Assembly: GCA_022843485.1 (NCBI GenBank)
Contig: JALHNM010000002.1
Coordinates: 30,238 to 94,237, forward strand
Direction of reading: 5' to 3'
Length of the DNA stretch: 64,000 nt
Source: Fimbriimonadaceae bacterium
GTDB taxonomy: Bacteria > Armatimonadota > Fimbriimonadia > Fimbriimonadales > Fimbriimonadaceae
Below the pieces are notes generated by a model. It did no database searches. It saw only the letters and a program-made list of their open reading frames with translations, and had not been told where the DNA came from. Shown piece after piece: positions 7,025-15,181 of the stretch. Within the stretch, counting starts at the first letter, position 1, and the number at the start of each line of letters is the position of its first letter. Both the position numbers and the translations under genes were made by a program.

Positions 7025-7998
7025 AGCCAGCCCTTCCGGCGGAACAGCCACACCTCGACCGCCGCGATCAGCAGCATCAGCCCGATCGCCAGCGGGTAGC
7101 CGAACGGCCACGCCAACTCGGGCATCAGCCGAAAGTTCATCCCGTACACCCCGGAGACGAGAGCCATAGACATGAGAACCGTCGATATGACCGTCATGAA
7201 CCGCATGACCTCGTTGAGTCGGTTCGACGTCACGTTCAACTGGGCGTCGAGGATCGTGGTCAGGATGTCCCGGTTGAGGTCGAGGTCCTCGACCACACGC
7301 AAGGCGTGGTCGTAGACGTCCTGGTAGTACGCCCGGCAGCCTTCGGGCACGAACGAGACGTCGCGCCGCAGGAGGCTGTTCAGGGCGTCCCGGATCGGGA
7401 TCACACGGCGCCGCATCTCGACGATCGCTCGCTTGGCCTGGATCGCGTCCACCGCGTCCCCTCGCTCGCCCCGGTAGACGGCGTCCTCTTGCTCGGCGAT
7501 GGCCGTCTGGACGCGGTCAAGGGCAGGGAAGAAGTCGTCGACGATCGCGTCCAACAGGGTGTGGAGCAGGTACGGGGGCGTCTGCCCGACCTCCTGAGGC
7601 TTCCGTGCCCACCGGTCAAACCAGAGCGAGAGCAACGCGATGGGCTCCCGCTCCACCGTCACGAGGAACCGCTCGCCGGCGAACATGCCCACCGGTCGGT
7701 ACTGGTCGTGCCGCCCGTCCTCTTCGATGACGCTCGCCGAGAGGTAGACCCAGTCCTCGCCCGTGTGCACGCCCGGGCGGGCCACCGGCTCGAGAGCATC
7801 GTCCACCGCGACCGGGTGGACGCCGAGCCCGTCCTGCAGGATCCGCCGCAGGGCCTGCGGGTCGTCGAGGGTCAGACGGATCCACGCCACCCCCGCTCCC
7901 CGCTGGACGGTGCGGAGGGCCTCTTCAAGGGCGCAAGCATGCACCCGTTCTCCATCGACCCAGACTGCGGCCGCCGGTGCCCCTGGCTCGATCTCCAT
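7021..7998 (-). CDS. corA: CorA-family divalent cation transporter
   Basis: A 325-aa CorA-type channel. A long soluble N-terminal region is followed by the stalk helix with paired charged residues and then two C-terminal transmembrane helices. The signature YGMNF (GMN selectivity motif) stands at about residues 281-285 after MSMALVSGV. The short basic tail FRRKGWL closes the protein, as in the family. It forms a homopentamer in the inner membrane moving Mg2+, possibly Co2+ or Zn2+; the exact ion cannot be read from the sequence. Transcribed leftwards alone, away from the tRNA-Val gene. Confidence 0.92.
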   Translation of the reverse strand: MEIEPGAPAAAVWVDGERVHACALEEALRTVQRGAGVAWIRLTLDDPQALRRILQDGLGVHPVAVDDALEPVARPGVHTGEDWVYLSASVIEEDGRHDQYRPVGMFAGERFLVTVEREPIALLSLWFDRWARKPQEVGQTPPYLLHTLLDAIVDDFFPALDRVQTAIAEQEDAVYRGERGDAVDAIQAKRAIVEMRRRVIPIRDALNSLLRRDVSFVPEGCRAYYQDVYDHALRVVEDLDLNRDILTTILDAQLNVTSNRLNEVMRFMTVISTVLMSMALVSGVYGMNFRLMPELAWPFGYPLAIGLMLLIAAVEVWLFRRKGWL

Positions 7999-8007
7999 CC
8001 CGTCCGC

Positions 8008-8013
8008 ACCTTA
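8008..8013 (-). promoter_or_regulatory. -10-like hexamer before corA
   Basis: Minus-strand TAAGGT ends 9 bases before the corA ATG, giving a 5' leader of only a few bases. Confidence 0.45.
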
Positions 8014-8058
8014 CCTCTGCCGGTTGGGGTGGACGATGTTGTATCCTTCCTGCCGTCC

Positions 8059-8135
8059 GGGCGATTAGCTCAGTTGGTTAGAGCACCTCGTTTACACCGA
8101 GGGTGTCGGGGGTTCGAGTCCCTCATCGCCCACCA
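8059..8135 (+). tRNA. tRNA-Val (TAC)
   Basis: Full cloverleaf: acceptor GGGCGAT (8059-8065) with ATCGCCC (8125-8131), D arm with AGTTGG, anticodon stem CCTCG/CGAGG around TTTACAC (anticodon TAC), and T arm GGGGG/TCCCT-type with TTCGAGT. Discriminator A and an encoded CCA (8133-8135) follow. The peptidase gene starts 22 bases later. Confidence 0.96.
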
Positions 8136-8144
8136 CTCACCCCG

Positions 8145-8150
8145 TAAGAT
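8145..8150 (+). promoter_or_regulatory. -10-like hexamer, leaderless start
   Basis: TAAGAT ends 7 bases before the ATG at 8158, between the tRNA-Val 3' end and the peptidase gene. Confidence 0.5.
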
Positions 8151-8157
8151 AGCCCCC

Positions 8158-9609
8158 ATGCCCGAGAACGAGAGCACCGAGGCCAAGACCGAAGCCAAGA
8201 CCGACGCCAAGCCGGAGCCTCTTGTCGACGAGACACCGGTCGTGACCCAGCACGAGGCGAACGGAGTCGCCTACACCGTCACGACGGGCCGCATGCCCCT
8301 CCGCGACGAGGAGGGCCAGATCGTCGCCCAAGTCTTCTACATCGCCTACACCAAGGACGGGGCCGATGCCGACCGTCCGCTCATGTTCTCGTTCAACGGC
8401 GGCCCTGGTTCCCCTTCGATCTGGCTCCACCTCGGCGCGCTTGCCCCGAAGCGCGTCCCCATGAACGAGGACGGCAGCCTGCCCCCCCCGCCGTACCGGC
8501 TCGTCGATAACGAGGCGTCCTGGTTCGAGTTCACCGACCTCGTCTTCATCGACCCCGTCGGCACCGGCTACAGCCGCGCCAAGACCGCGAAGGACGCCGA
8601 ACCCTACTGGTCGGTCAAGGGGGACATCGAGAGCGTCGGCGAGTTCATCCGGCTCTACCTCACCCGCAACTCCCGCTGGTCTTCGCCCCTCTACATGGTG
8701 GGAGAGAGCTACGGCACCACCCGCGCCGCCGGGCTCGCCGGGCACCTCGTGGACCGTGGGGTGGCGTTCTCGGGGATCGTCCTCGTCTCCTCGATCCTCA
8801 ACTTCCAGACCGCTCGTTTCAACAAGGGCAACGACCTGCCTTACGTCCTCTTCCTGCCCACCTATACCGCTACCGCCTGGTACCACGGCCGGCTCCATGG
8901 GGGCCAGCGCGAGCCCCTCAAGGACTGGCTCGTCCAGGCCGAGGCGTTCGCGGGCGGGCGCTACCCCTCCGCCCTCGCGGCGGGCGACCGGCTCGACACC
9001 GAGGAGCGCAAGCAAGTCGCCGACGAGCTCGTCCGCCTCACCGGACTCTCCCACAAGTACGTCGAAGAGGTCGATCTGCGGGTCAACATCCACGGCTTCT
9101 GCAAGGAGCTGCTCCGCGACCAGCGCCGGACTGTGGGCCGCCTCGACTCCCGGGTCAAGGGGTTCGAGGACACCCAGAAGTGGCACACCGAGACCCCCGA
9201 CCACGACCCGAGCATGAGTGCGCTCATGCCCCCGTACACGGCCGCGTTCTCGCAGTACGTCCGCCAGAGCCTAGGCTACGAGACCGACCTGAGGTACGAA
9301 ATCTTCGGAGGGATCAAGAAGCCCTGGGACTGGGGGTCGGCCGGTGACGGCCACCCGGACACGAGCGAAGCCCTCCGGGCTGCCCTCGCCAAGAACCCGC
9401 ACATGAAGGTCTACATCGCGAGCGGCTTTTACGACCTCGCGACCCCTTACTTCGCCACCGAGTACACGCTCGCCCACCTGGGTCTCGACCCGAGCCTGCG
9501 GGCCAACGTCCGCACGAGTGAGTTCGAGGGCGGCCACATGATGTACACCCACGTACCCAGCCTCGTCCGCCTCCGCGACGAGGTGGCCGAGTTCGTACGG
9601 GGTCGGTAA
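8158..9609 (+). CDS. S10 family serine carboxypeptidase-like peptidase
   Basis: A 483-aa alpha/beta-hydrolase-fold peptidase. NGGPG (80-84) is the oxyanion-hole motif of S10 carboxypeptidases, GESYG (182-186) holds the nucleophile Ser184, SGFYDLATP near residue 425 gives the Asp, and GGHMMY near residue 463 gives the His. The N terminus has no signal peptide but a low-complexity KTEAKTDAK stretch, so it is probably cytoplasmic or exported by another route. The family removes C-terminal residues, mostly at acidic pH in eukaryotes; bacterial members are poorly characterised. Confidence 0.9.
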   Translation: MPENESTEAKTEAKTDAKPEPLVDETPVVTQHEANGVAYTVTTGRMPLRDEEGQIVAQVFYIAYTKDGADADRPLMFSFNGGPGSPSIWLHLGALAPKRVPMNEDGSLPPPPYRLVDNEASWFEFTDLVFIDPVGTGYSRAKTAKDAEPYWSVKGDIESVGEFIRLYLTRNSRWSSPLYMVGESYGTTRAAGLAGHLVDRGVAFSGIVLVSSILNFQTARFNKGNDLPYVLFLPTYTATAWYHGRLHGGQREPLKDWLVQAEAFAGGRYPSALAAGDRLDTEERKQVADELVRLTGLSHKYVEEVDLRVNIHGFCKELLRDQRRTVGRLDSRVKGFEDTQKWHTETPDHDPSMSALMPPYTAAFSQYVRQSLGYETDLRYEIFGGIKKPWDWGSAGDGHPDTSEALRAALAKNPHMKVYIASGFYDLATPYFATEYTLAHLGLDPSLRANVRTSEFEGGHMMYTHVPSLVRLRDEVAEFVRGR

Positions 9610-9622
9610 AGGCCGGATCCGG

Positions 9623-9628
9623 TATGCT
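9623..9628 (+). promoter_or_regulatory. -10-like hexamer, leaderless purF start
   Basis: TATGCT ends 6 bases before the GTG at 9635; no Shine-Dalgarno is present. Confidence 0.55.
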
Positions 9629-9634
9629 CCCCAA

Positions 9635-11092
9635 GTGACCCGCCCCGACGATTGGCTGGACGACTCCCCGAAGGAGGAGTGCGGGGTACTGGGCGTCTAC
9701 GTCCCCGGGGCCGAGGCCGCTCGGGTCGCGTTCTTTGCGCTCTACGCCCTTCAGCACCGCGGGCAGGAGTCCGCCGGGCTCGCCGTCAGCGACGGCCGCC
9801 AGGTTCGGATGCACAAGGACATGGGCCTCGTCAGCCAGGTCTTCGACGAGGACGTCCTCGCCACCCTCCCCGGTGAGATGGCGGTCGGCCACACCCGGTA
9901 CAGCACGACCGGCGCGAGCGTGCTACACAACGCCCAGCCCATCTTCTGCCAGAGCGTCGTCGGCGAGATCGGGGTGGCGCACAACGGCAACCTCATCAAC
10001 GCCCGCGAGCTACGTGCCGAACTCACCGCCGAGGGCGAGGCCTTCGACGGCACCGCGGACAGCGAGATCATCGCCCGCCTCCTCGTGCGGCACATGCACC
10101 TCGGCCCCGAGAACGCCGTCGCCGCCACGATGAAGCGCCTCGAAGGGGCCTTCAGCGTCTGCGTCCTGACCCCGGGCATGATCCTGGCGTTCCGAGACCC
10201 CCACGGCGTGCGGCCCCTCATGGCCGGGTCGGTGGGCGACGGGTGGATGGTTGCGAGCGAGAGCTGCGCATTCTTCCCGGTCGGGGGCGTCGCCACCCAC
10301 GAGGTCCGACCCGGCGAACTCGTGATCATCGACCGCGACGGCATGCGTTTCGCCCAGGCCGCCCCTCCCCGCAAGGAGGCCAAGTGCCTGTTCGAGTTCA
10401 TCTACTTCGCCCGTCCCGACAGCAAGATGTTCGAGACGACGATCAACGCCGCCCGGCGTCGGATGGGGATGGAGCTCGCCCGCGAGCAGCCCGCCTCGGC
10501 CGATATCGTCGTCCCCGTGCCCGATAGCGGCATCCCCGCCGCCCGGGGCTTCGCCGAGGTGAGCGGGCTCCCGTTCGTGGACGGCATGATCAAGAACCGC
10601 TACATCCACCGAACGTTCATCCAGCCGGACCAGCGGATGCGCGAGCTCGGGGTCCGGATGAAGCTCGCGCCTATGGTCGACGAGCTGGCCGGCAAGCGGG
10701 TCGTCCTCGTCGACGACTCCATCGTCCGCGCCACCACGACACGCCAGATCGTCCGGATGCTGCTCGACTCCGGCGCCCGCGAGGTCCATGTCCGGATCAC
10801 CGCGCCCCCGATCAAGTGGCCGTGCTTCTACGGCATCGACATGAGCAGCCGCGGCGAACTGGCCGCCGCCCACATGACCGTCGAGGAGATCCGAGCCCAC
10901 ATCGGGGCCGACAGCCTCGGTTACCTCTCCGTCGAAGCCGCGACGAGGGCCGTCGGTAAGCCCAGCGAACGCTTCTGCCTCGCCTGCTTCACCGGGGACT
11001 ACCCGATCCCCGTGCCGGACGGCCTCAGTAAAGACGCCCTCGCCCACCCGCCCGACGTCGGCCAGCTCGCGACCGTCGTCGTCAAACCCTAG
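9635..11092 (+). CDS. purF: amidophosphoribosyltransferase
   Basis: A 485-aa PurF, first committed enzyme of purine synthesis (PRPP plus glutamine to phosphoribosylamine). EECGVLG places the N-terminal nucleophile at Cys16 after a 15-residue propeptide. RYSTTGAS and NGNL belong to the glutaminase domain. VVLVDDSIVRATTT is the PRPP-binding loop. Cysteines in KCLFEF, KWPCFYG and FCLACF match the four ligands of the [4Fe-4S] cluster in the Bacillus-type enzyme, which makes it oxygen-sensitive and suggests the same processing. GTG start, with a -10-like hexamer 6 bases upstream. No other pur gene is nearby. Confidence 0.96.
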   Translation: MTRPDDWLDDSPKEECGVLGVYVPGAEAARVAFFALYALQHRGQESAGLAVSDGRQVRMHKDMGLVSQVFDEDVLATLPGEMAVGHTRYSTTGASVLHNAQPIFCQSVVGEIGVAHNGNLINARELRAELTAEGEAFDGTADSEIIARLLVRHMHLGPENAVAATMKRLEGAFSVCVLTPGMILAFRDPHGVRPLMAGSVGDGWMVASESCAFFPVGGVATHEVRPGELVIIDRDGMRFAQAAPPRKEAKCLFEFIYFARPDSKMFETTINAARRRMGMELAREQPASADIVVPVPDSGIPAARGFAEVSGLPFVDGMIKNRYIHRTFIQPDQRMRELGVRMKLAPMVDELAGKRVVLVDDSIVRATTTRQIVRMLLDSGAREVHVRITAPPIKWPCFYGIDMSSRGELAAAHMTVEEIRAHIGADSLGYLSVEAATRAVGKPSERFCLACFTGDYPIPVPDGLSKDALAHPPDVGQLATVVVKP

Positions 11093-11598
11093 CCGGTCTT
11101 CGGGTCCGTCTTGTTGATCGAGCCGATGATCTGGGCGTGTCGGCGCAAGACCTCCCTCGAATAGGCGAACACCGCCTCCGTGAGCGGGTTCCACAGGTGG
11201 TACACCCCCGGGAGCTCCTCGGGCTTGACGTACATGCGACCCGTCGATTCGAACTCCTCCGGGATATCGACCAAGTCCTGGACCCGGGCTGTGTAAACGT
11301 CCGCCCACCGCACCTCGTTTCGCTCCGAGATCCGGTAGCAGCCGATGTAGAGGACGTCTTGCAGCACAGCCCCCGCCTCTTCCCGGGCCTCGCGGGCCGC
11401 CGCCTCCAGGCTCGTCTCGTCTGGCTCGACCCGGCCGCTCGGGATGCACCACCCCCGGTTCTCGATGTTGCAGATGAGCACGTCGTCGTCGTTCCATGGG
11501 AACACCAGCGCCGCGAACGCCCGAAGGGGTGCCCGGAACGGGGCCGGGTGGAACTCGAGGAGCTGCCGTCCGTAGCGGCCGGAAGGGAACCGGCTCAT
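11089..11598 (-). CDS. Nudix hydrolase
   Basis: A 169-aa protein with the Nudix box GRVEPDETSL...REAREEAGAV (about 67-89; G-x5-E-x7-R-E-x2-E-E-x-G). Nudix enzymes split nucleoside diphosphates linked to another group, such as 8-oxo-dGTP or ADP-ribose; the substrate is not evident. The ATG at 11598 is chosen because it overlaps the signal peptidase stop as ATGA, which implies coupled translation; the frame stays open further upstream, but that part has no family similarity. Its stop overlaps the purF stop by 4 bases. Confidence 0.88.
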   Translation of the reverse strand: MSRFPSGRYGRQLLEFHPAPFRAPLRAFAALVFPWNDDDVLICNIENRGWCIPSGRVEPDETSLEAAAREAREEAGAVLQDVLYIGCYRISERNEVRWADVYTARVQDLVDIPEEFESTGRMYVKPEELPGVYHLWNPLTEAVFAYSREVLRRHAQIIGSINKTDPKTG

Positions 11599-12134
11599 GC
11601 CGTGCCCCGGCTGCGCCGACCCATCGCCCCCGCCGCGAGCGAGGCGACGATCGACACCGCCCCGAGCGCCAAGAGCGCCCCGAGCCACTGCTCCGTGCCG
11701 AACACCACCACTTTGCCCATCACCGCCGATTCCTCGAACGCCCCAAACTCCCGACTGTCCTGCGAGACCGCCCGGTTGTCCCCGAGCACGTAGACTGAGT
11801 CCGGTGGGACCCGGTACTCACCCATCGCCAGCCGCCACGACCGTGGGGCCAGCCAAAAGTCCATGATGTCCCCGGGCAGCCCCTTCACCCGCTTGATGAT
11901 GACCTCGTCCGTCTGGGGGTTCCGCAAGACCACGAAGTCGTCCATCCGGATCCGCCCGACCAACCAGTAGGCACGACTCACTAAGAGCCGCTGCCCCGAG
12001 TTAAAGGTCGGCACCATCGAGTCCCCCTTGACCTCGATCGTCTGGAACTGCGCCCAGAAGAAGACGGAGAACGCCAGGACGCCGATGAGGAAGACCCCAA
12101 AGCCGGTGACTAAGACTCGTTTCCTGCTGCGCAT
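11595..12134 (-). CDS. lepB: signal peptidase I
   Basis: A 179-aa type I signal peptidase. An N-terminal transmembrane helix (about 8-27) precedes KGDSM with the catalytic Ser39. The general base Lys81 lies in IIKRVKGLPGD, and box E appears as VLGDNRAVSQDSREFG. The protein ends with a second hydrophobic helix (about 151-170) and a basic tail; this extra C-terminal helix is less common. It cleaves signal peptides of exported proteins on the outer face of the inner membrane. Operon with the Nudix gene. Confidence 0.92.
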   Translation of the reverse strand: MRSRKRVLVTGFGVFLIGVLAFSVFFWAQFQTIEVKGDSMVPTFNSGQRLLVSRAYWLVGRIRMDDFVVLRNPQTDEVIIKRVKGLPGDIMDFWLAPRSWRLAMGEYRVPPDSVYVLGDNRAVSQDSREFGAFEESAVMGKVVVFGTEQWLGALLALGAVSIVASLAAGAMGRRSRGTA

Positions 12135-12166
12135 GGTGCGGCCGCCACCCAGCCCCGGGGGAGGTT

Positions 12167-12172
12167 ATACTT
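12167..12172 (+). promoter_or_regulatory. -10 hexamer of the DUF4446/ECF sigma operon
   Basis: TATACT lies 26 bases before the ATG at 12199, in the short divergent gap with lepB. I see no good -35. Confidence 0.45.
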
Positions 12173-12198
12173 CAAGTGTCGGGTGCCACGGGCAGACC

Positions 12199-12720
12199 AT
12201 GGAACGACTCTTGACCCTGCTTGACCGATCGCCCGGGGTGGCGCTGCTGGCCCTGGCCGTGCTGGTGGTTCTGCTGGGCCTGGGGCTGCTGCTGCAGTGG
12301 CGGCGGGCCGAACGGTTCCGGCGTCGCTGGGACACCCTCCTGGAAGGGGCAGGCGAGGCCCCGCTGGCGACGATGCTCGAAGAGCACCTCCGTGAGCGCA
12401 CCGCCGTTGCCGGGCGCCTCGACGACGCCGAGCGCCGTCTCGACGTCCTCGACACGAAGATGCGGTCCGCCAAACGCTACGTCGGCCTTGTCCGCTACGA
12501 CGCCTTTCCCGACATCGGGGGGCACCAAAGCTTCGCCCTGGCCGTCTACGATGAGGAAGGCAACGGCGTCGTCGTCACGAGCCAGGTGGGCCGGGAGGGC
12601 TGCCGCGTCTATGGCAAGCCGCTGCACCAAGGCAAGCCCGACCGACACGTGAGCGCCGAGGAGGAACAGGCGATCGAACTCGCTGGCCACCTCCGGGCCC
12701 GCCCTAGGATCACGTCATGA
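12199..12720 (+). CDS. DUF4446 family membrane-anchored protein
   Basis: A 173-aa protein. One N-terminal transmembrane helix (about 14-33) is followed by a helical region with likely coiled-coil character (about 60-95) and then the DUF4446 core VRYDAFPDIGGHQSFALAVY with the NGVVVTSQVGRE...YGKP strand set, ending in the SAEEEQAI motif. The role of DUF4446 is unknown. Its stop overlaps the start of the following ECF sigma gene (ATGA), so the two are coupled; a link to the sigma factor's signal is possible. Confidence 0.85.
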   Translation: MERLLTLLDRSPGVALLALAVLVVLLGLGLLLQWRRAERFRRRWDTLLEGAGEAPLATMLEEHLRERTAVAGRLDDAERRLDVLDTKMRSAKRYVGLVRYDAFPDIGGHQSFALAVYDEEGNGVVVTSQVGREGCRVYGKPLHQGKPDRHVSAEEEQAIELAGHLRARPRITS

Positions 12721-13310
12721 GCACCGGCGCCGACGACTCCGTGCTCATCCGCCAGAGCCAGAAGGGCGACCGCTCGGCCTTCGACCGGCTCGTCCGGATG
12801 TACGAGGAAAAGGCCTACCAGTACGCCTACCGGCTCACCCACGACCCCGACGAGGCGGCCGACGTCGTCGCCGACGCCTTCGTCCGGGTCTACAACGCCA
12901 TCGGGAACTTCCGCAGCCAGTCCGCCTTTGGCACCTGGCTCTACCGGATCATCACGAACTGCTACCTCGACCACAAGAAGAAGGACAAGAGCCGCTACAC
13001 CACCAGCCTCGACACGGCCCAGACCCCGGACGGCCAGGAGTACGAACGCCAGGTCGTCGACCCTGGCGATGGGCCCGACGTCGAGGCCGAGCGGTCCGCC
13101 CGCGAGTCCGCCGTCCAAACCGCCCTCGAACAGCTCCCCGAGTACCAGCGGGCGATGCTCGTCATGTACCACGTCGAGAACCTCGCCTACGAGGAGATCG
13201 CTGAGGCGCTCGACCTACCTATTGGGACCGTCAAGAGCCGGTTGAACCGGGCTCGACTCGCCCTGCGTGAGGCCCTTCGCGAGGACGCGGAACTTTTCAA
13301 GATCGGCTGA
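12717..13310 (+). CDS. ECF-type RNA polymerase sigma factor
   Basis: A 197-aa sigma-70 family protein with only regions 2 and 4. Region 2 spans about 20-90 (AFDRLVRMYEEKAYQYAYRL, DEAADVVADAFVRVY, FGTWLYRIITNCYLDHKKK). Region 4 spans about 130-185 (LEQLPEYQRAMLVMYHVENL, then YEEIAEALDLPIGTVKSRLN). Translationally coupled to the DUF4446 gene before it and followed 23 bases later by a membrane protein that looks like its anti-sigma factor. The controlled signal is unknown. Confidence 0.92.
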   Translation: MSTGADDSVLIRQSQKGDRSAFDRLVRMYEEKAYQYAYRLTHDPDEAADVVADAFVRVYNAIGNFRSQSAFGTWLYRIITNCYLDHKKKDKSRYTTSLDTAQTPDGQEYERQVVDPGDGPDVEAERSARESAVQTALEQLPEYQRAMLVMYHVENLAYEEIAEALDLPIGTVKSRLNRARLALREALREDAELFKIG

Positions 13311-13333
13311 AGTCTCAGCCCTCAGAACACCTT

Positions 13334-14167
13334 ATGAACTCGAACAAGGCACGAGACCTGTTCTCCGAATACTCAGAAGGCACCCTCAACCCCGGCCTCA
13401 AGGCGGGGTTCGAGCGTTGCCTGGAGCAAGACCCGGCCCTCCGGGAGGAGTATCGGCAGTACCTCGTCGTCGTCCAGGCCCTCGAGGCCAGGCGAGACGA
13501 ACCGGTGGAGGCCCCCTTCGACCTCCATGATCGCATCATGGCCCGGATCGATAAGTCGATCTTCGACTCCCGGCGGGCCCCCAGCGTCGGGCTGTTCGAG
13601 CGCTGGCGACTCGCGATGTTCGGCGGTCTCGGGACCGTCGCCGTCGCCGCAACCGTCATCGCGCTCGTCAACGCCCAGCGCCCAGGGGTCGAAACCTCCG
13701 AGGCCAATCTCCTTTCGGGCGGCCGCGAAGCCGCCGTGAGCTTCGCCTGGCGCGAGGGCCAGCTCTTCGTTGTCCACCCCGGCGAATCGGTGGGAGTGGT
13801 CGAGGTGCTGAACCCCGAGGACAAGAGGGTCGTCGGCAGCATCCCCTACACGTCTGAAGGCCTCAACCGAGCGCTCGAGAACAAGGCTCCCCGCTCTGTC
13901 GTCCGCGAGATCAAGACCGGGAAGCAAACGCTCCTTGTCGCCATCCCCGGCACCGAGCGAGAACGGCGGGAGACCGGTGAAGGCACGGCCGCCGACGTCG
14001 CCCGGGCTCTTGCCGACGGCCTCGGTGTCGCCGTCCAACTTGACGTCAAGGATCCCGGCGCCGTCCGGACCTGGAGGCTCAAGGGCGATGACCCTGTCGC
14101 GACAGAAGTGGACGGCAAGACCGTCGTCTCTCGCCTCCCGAACGGCCTCTACTTGCTCAAGGACTAA
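13334..14167 (+). CDS. probable membrane anti-sigma factor
   Basis: A 277-aa protein. The N-terminal 60 residues (ARDLFSEYSEGTLNPGLKAGFERCLEQDPALREEYRQY) look like an anti-sigma domain but lack the His-x3-Cys-x2-Cys zinc triad. A transmembrane helix (about 95-113, MFGGLGTVAVAATVIALV) leads to a C-terminal domain outside the membrane. Position directly behind an ECF sigma gene is the main evidence for its role: holding the sigma factor until an envelope signal arrives. GTG or other starts are not needed; the ATG is the first codon. Confidence 0.7.
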   Translation: MNSNKARDLFSEYSEGTLNPGLKAGFERCLEQDPALREEYRQYLVVVQALEARRDEPVEAPFDLHDRIMARIDKSIFDSRRAPSVGLFERWRLAMFGGLGTVAVAATVIALVNAQRPGVETSEANLLSGGREAAVSFAWREGQLFVVHPGESVGVVEVLNPEDKRVVGSIPYTSEGLNRALENKAPRSVVREIKTGKQTLLVAIPGTERERRETGEGTAADVARALADGLGVAVQLDVKDPGAVRTWRLKGDDPVATEVDGKTVVSRLPNGLYLLKD

Positions 14168-15042
14168 GACCGCAAGGCCCGGGTCGCGGCGGCCAGGCTC
14201 TGCTGGAACTCCTGGTTCGCCGAGACAGCGAGGCGTACGAGGGTCGCGCTCGTCACGATCTGCGGGCCGACCGGACTGTCCGGTGAGGCGAGGTCACGGG
14301 CCGCCGAAGCACGGGCCTCGGAAGGCTCGCGTGCGAGCTGGGCCAGGAGCTCGTACCCCCTCGTGAGTTCGATGCTCTGCGCCCGCTCCCCTTGCTCGGC
14401 CAAGGTCCGAACGTGGATCTGGCGGATGTGTCGGATGGAGCACTCAAGGCCCTGGCTCGAACCGTCCACCGCAGACAACCCGGCGAGCGCCCTGCTCCGG
14501 GTCGCGGGATCCAGGCGAGGCGAGATCGAGGCAAGCTGCCGGAGTAACCGCGACTGCCGCAGGCTGAGGGCGCGGCCCGTGCCGAGGTCGGCGGTCTTGT
14601 TCGCCTCGCCGACCACGATCCCATCGACCAGCCACCGGGCGGCCTCGTCGGCCTTGCCCGCCGCGATCAGGGTCTGGGCCCGGGCCGAACAGGCCGTCAT
14701 CAGCGCTTCCTGGGCCTCCTTGATCTGGTGGAGGACGGTCTCCGAGAACGGCACCTCAAGACTCGCGCGGCGGACGACGCCGAGACTTTCCGACTGCACT
14801 GCCTCCGTCCAGAGGTCGGTCACCCGCCGGAGATCACCGACCATGCTATCCGGAACAGGCGCCGGCAGGCTCTCGGCGGCCCCGACCAGGGGAGAGTAAG
14901 CGAGGAGCCGCTGGTGTGAGTCCGGCCCGAACTGCGGGTTGTCGTCGGGCACGACCCGAGTCTGGGCCACGAACCCGATCGTGCCCAAGAACGCCACCGG
15001 CATCAAGACCATCGTGCCGAGGAGGAGCGGGGACGATCGCAT
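14164..15042 (-). CDS. membrane-anchored helical protein of unknown function
   Basis: A 292-aa protein with one N-terminal hydrophobic segment (LLLGTMVLMPVAFLGTIGFVA, uncleaved signal anchor) and a long Ala/Leu/Arg-rich helical region without a recognised domain. A TPR-like or similar helical-repeat fold is possible (KADEAARWLVDGIVVGEA...). Its stop overlaps by 4 bases the stop of the convergent anti-sigma gene. Start chosen at ATG 15042, preceded by TAAT-rich sequence. Confidence 0.6.
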   Translation of the reverse strand: MRSSPLLLGTMVLMPVAFLGTIGFVAQTRVVPDDNPQFGPDSHQRLLAYSPLVGAAESLPAPVPDSMVGDLRRVTDLWTEAVQSESLGVVRRASLEVPFSETVLHQIKEAQEALMTACSARAQTLIAAGKADEAARWLVDGIVVGEANKTADLGTGRALSLRQSRLLRQLASISPRLDPATRSRALAGLSAVDGSSQGLECSIRHIRQIHVRTLAEQGERAQSIELTRGYELLAQLAREPSEARASAARDLASPDSPVGPQIVTSATLVRLAVSANQEFQQSLAAATRALRS

Positions 15043-15113
15043 GTCCTATTAGGATCGGTCGCCTTTGAGCCGCCCTCAGGGGTCAATTGCCAGGTTCAAA
15101 ATCTCTGAGACTA

Positions 15114-15135
15114 GGACTTCAGAATCATGAAGTCC
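15114..15135. promoter_or_regulatory. inverted repeat upstream of an ECF sigma gene
   Basis: GGACTTCA-GAATCA-TGAAGTCC, an 8-bp perfect dyad in the AT-richer gap between divergent genes, 35 bases upstream of the TATAGT hexamer of the sigma gene. Possible operator. Confidence 0.4.
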
Positions 15136-15169
15136 CAGGCCGAGTCCCTGTGATATCCGAAGTCTCGCC

Positions 15170-15175
15170 TATAGT
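15170..15175 (+). promoter_or_regulatory. -10 hexamer, leaderless ECF sigma start
   Basis: TATAGT ends 6 bases before the GTG at 15182, so the transcript would begin at the start codon. Confidence 0.55.
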
Positions 15176-15181
15176 AGAGAC

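Noticed and set aside
6778..9609. Very long open frame on the plus strand (about 940 codons)
   Set aside because: Its 5' two-fifths is antisense to corA and runs through the tRNA-Val gene. High GC keeps wrong frames open; only the part from 8158 encodes a recognisable protein.
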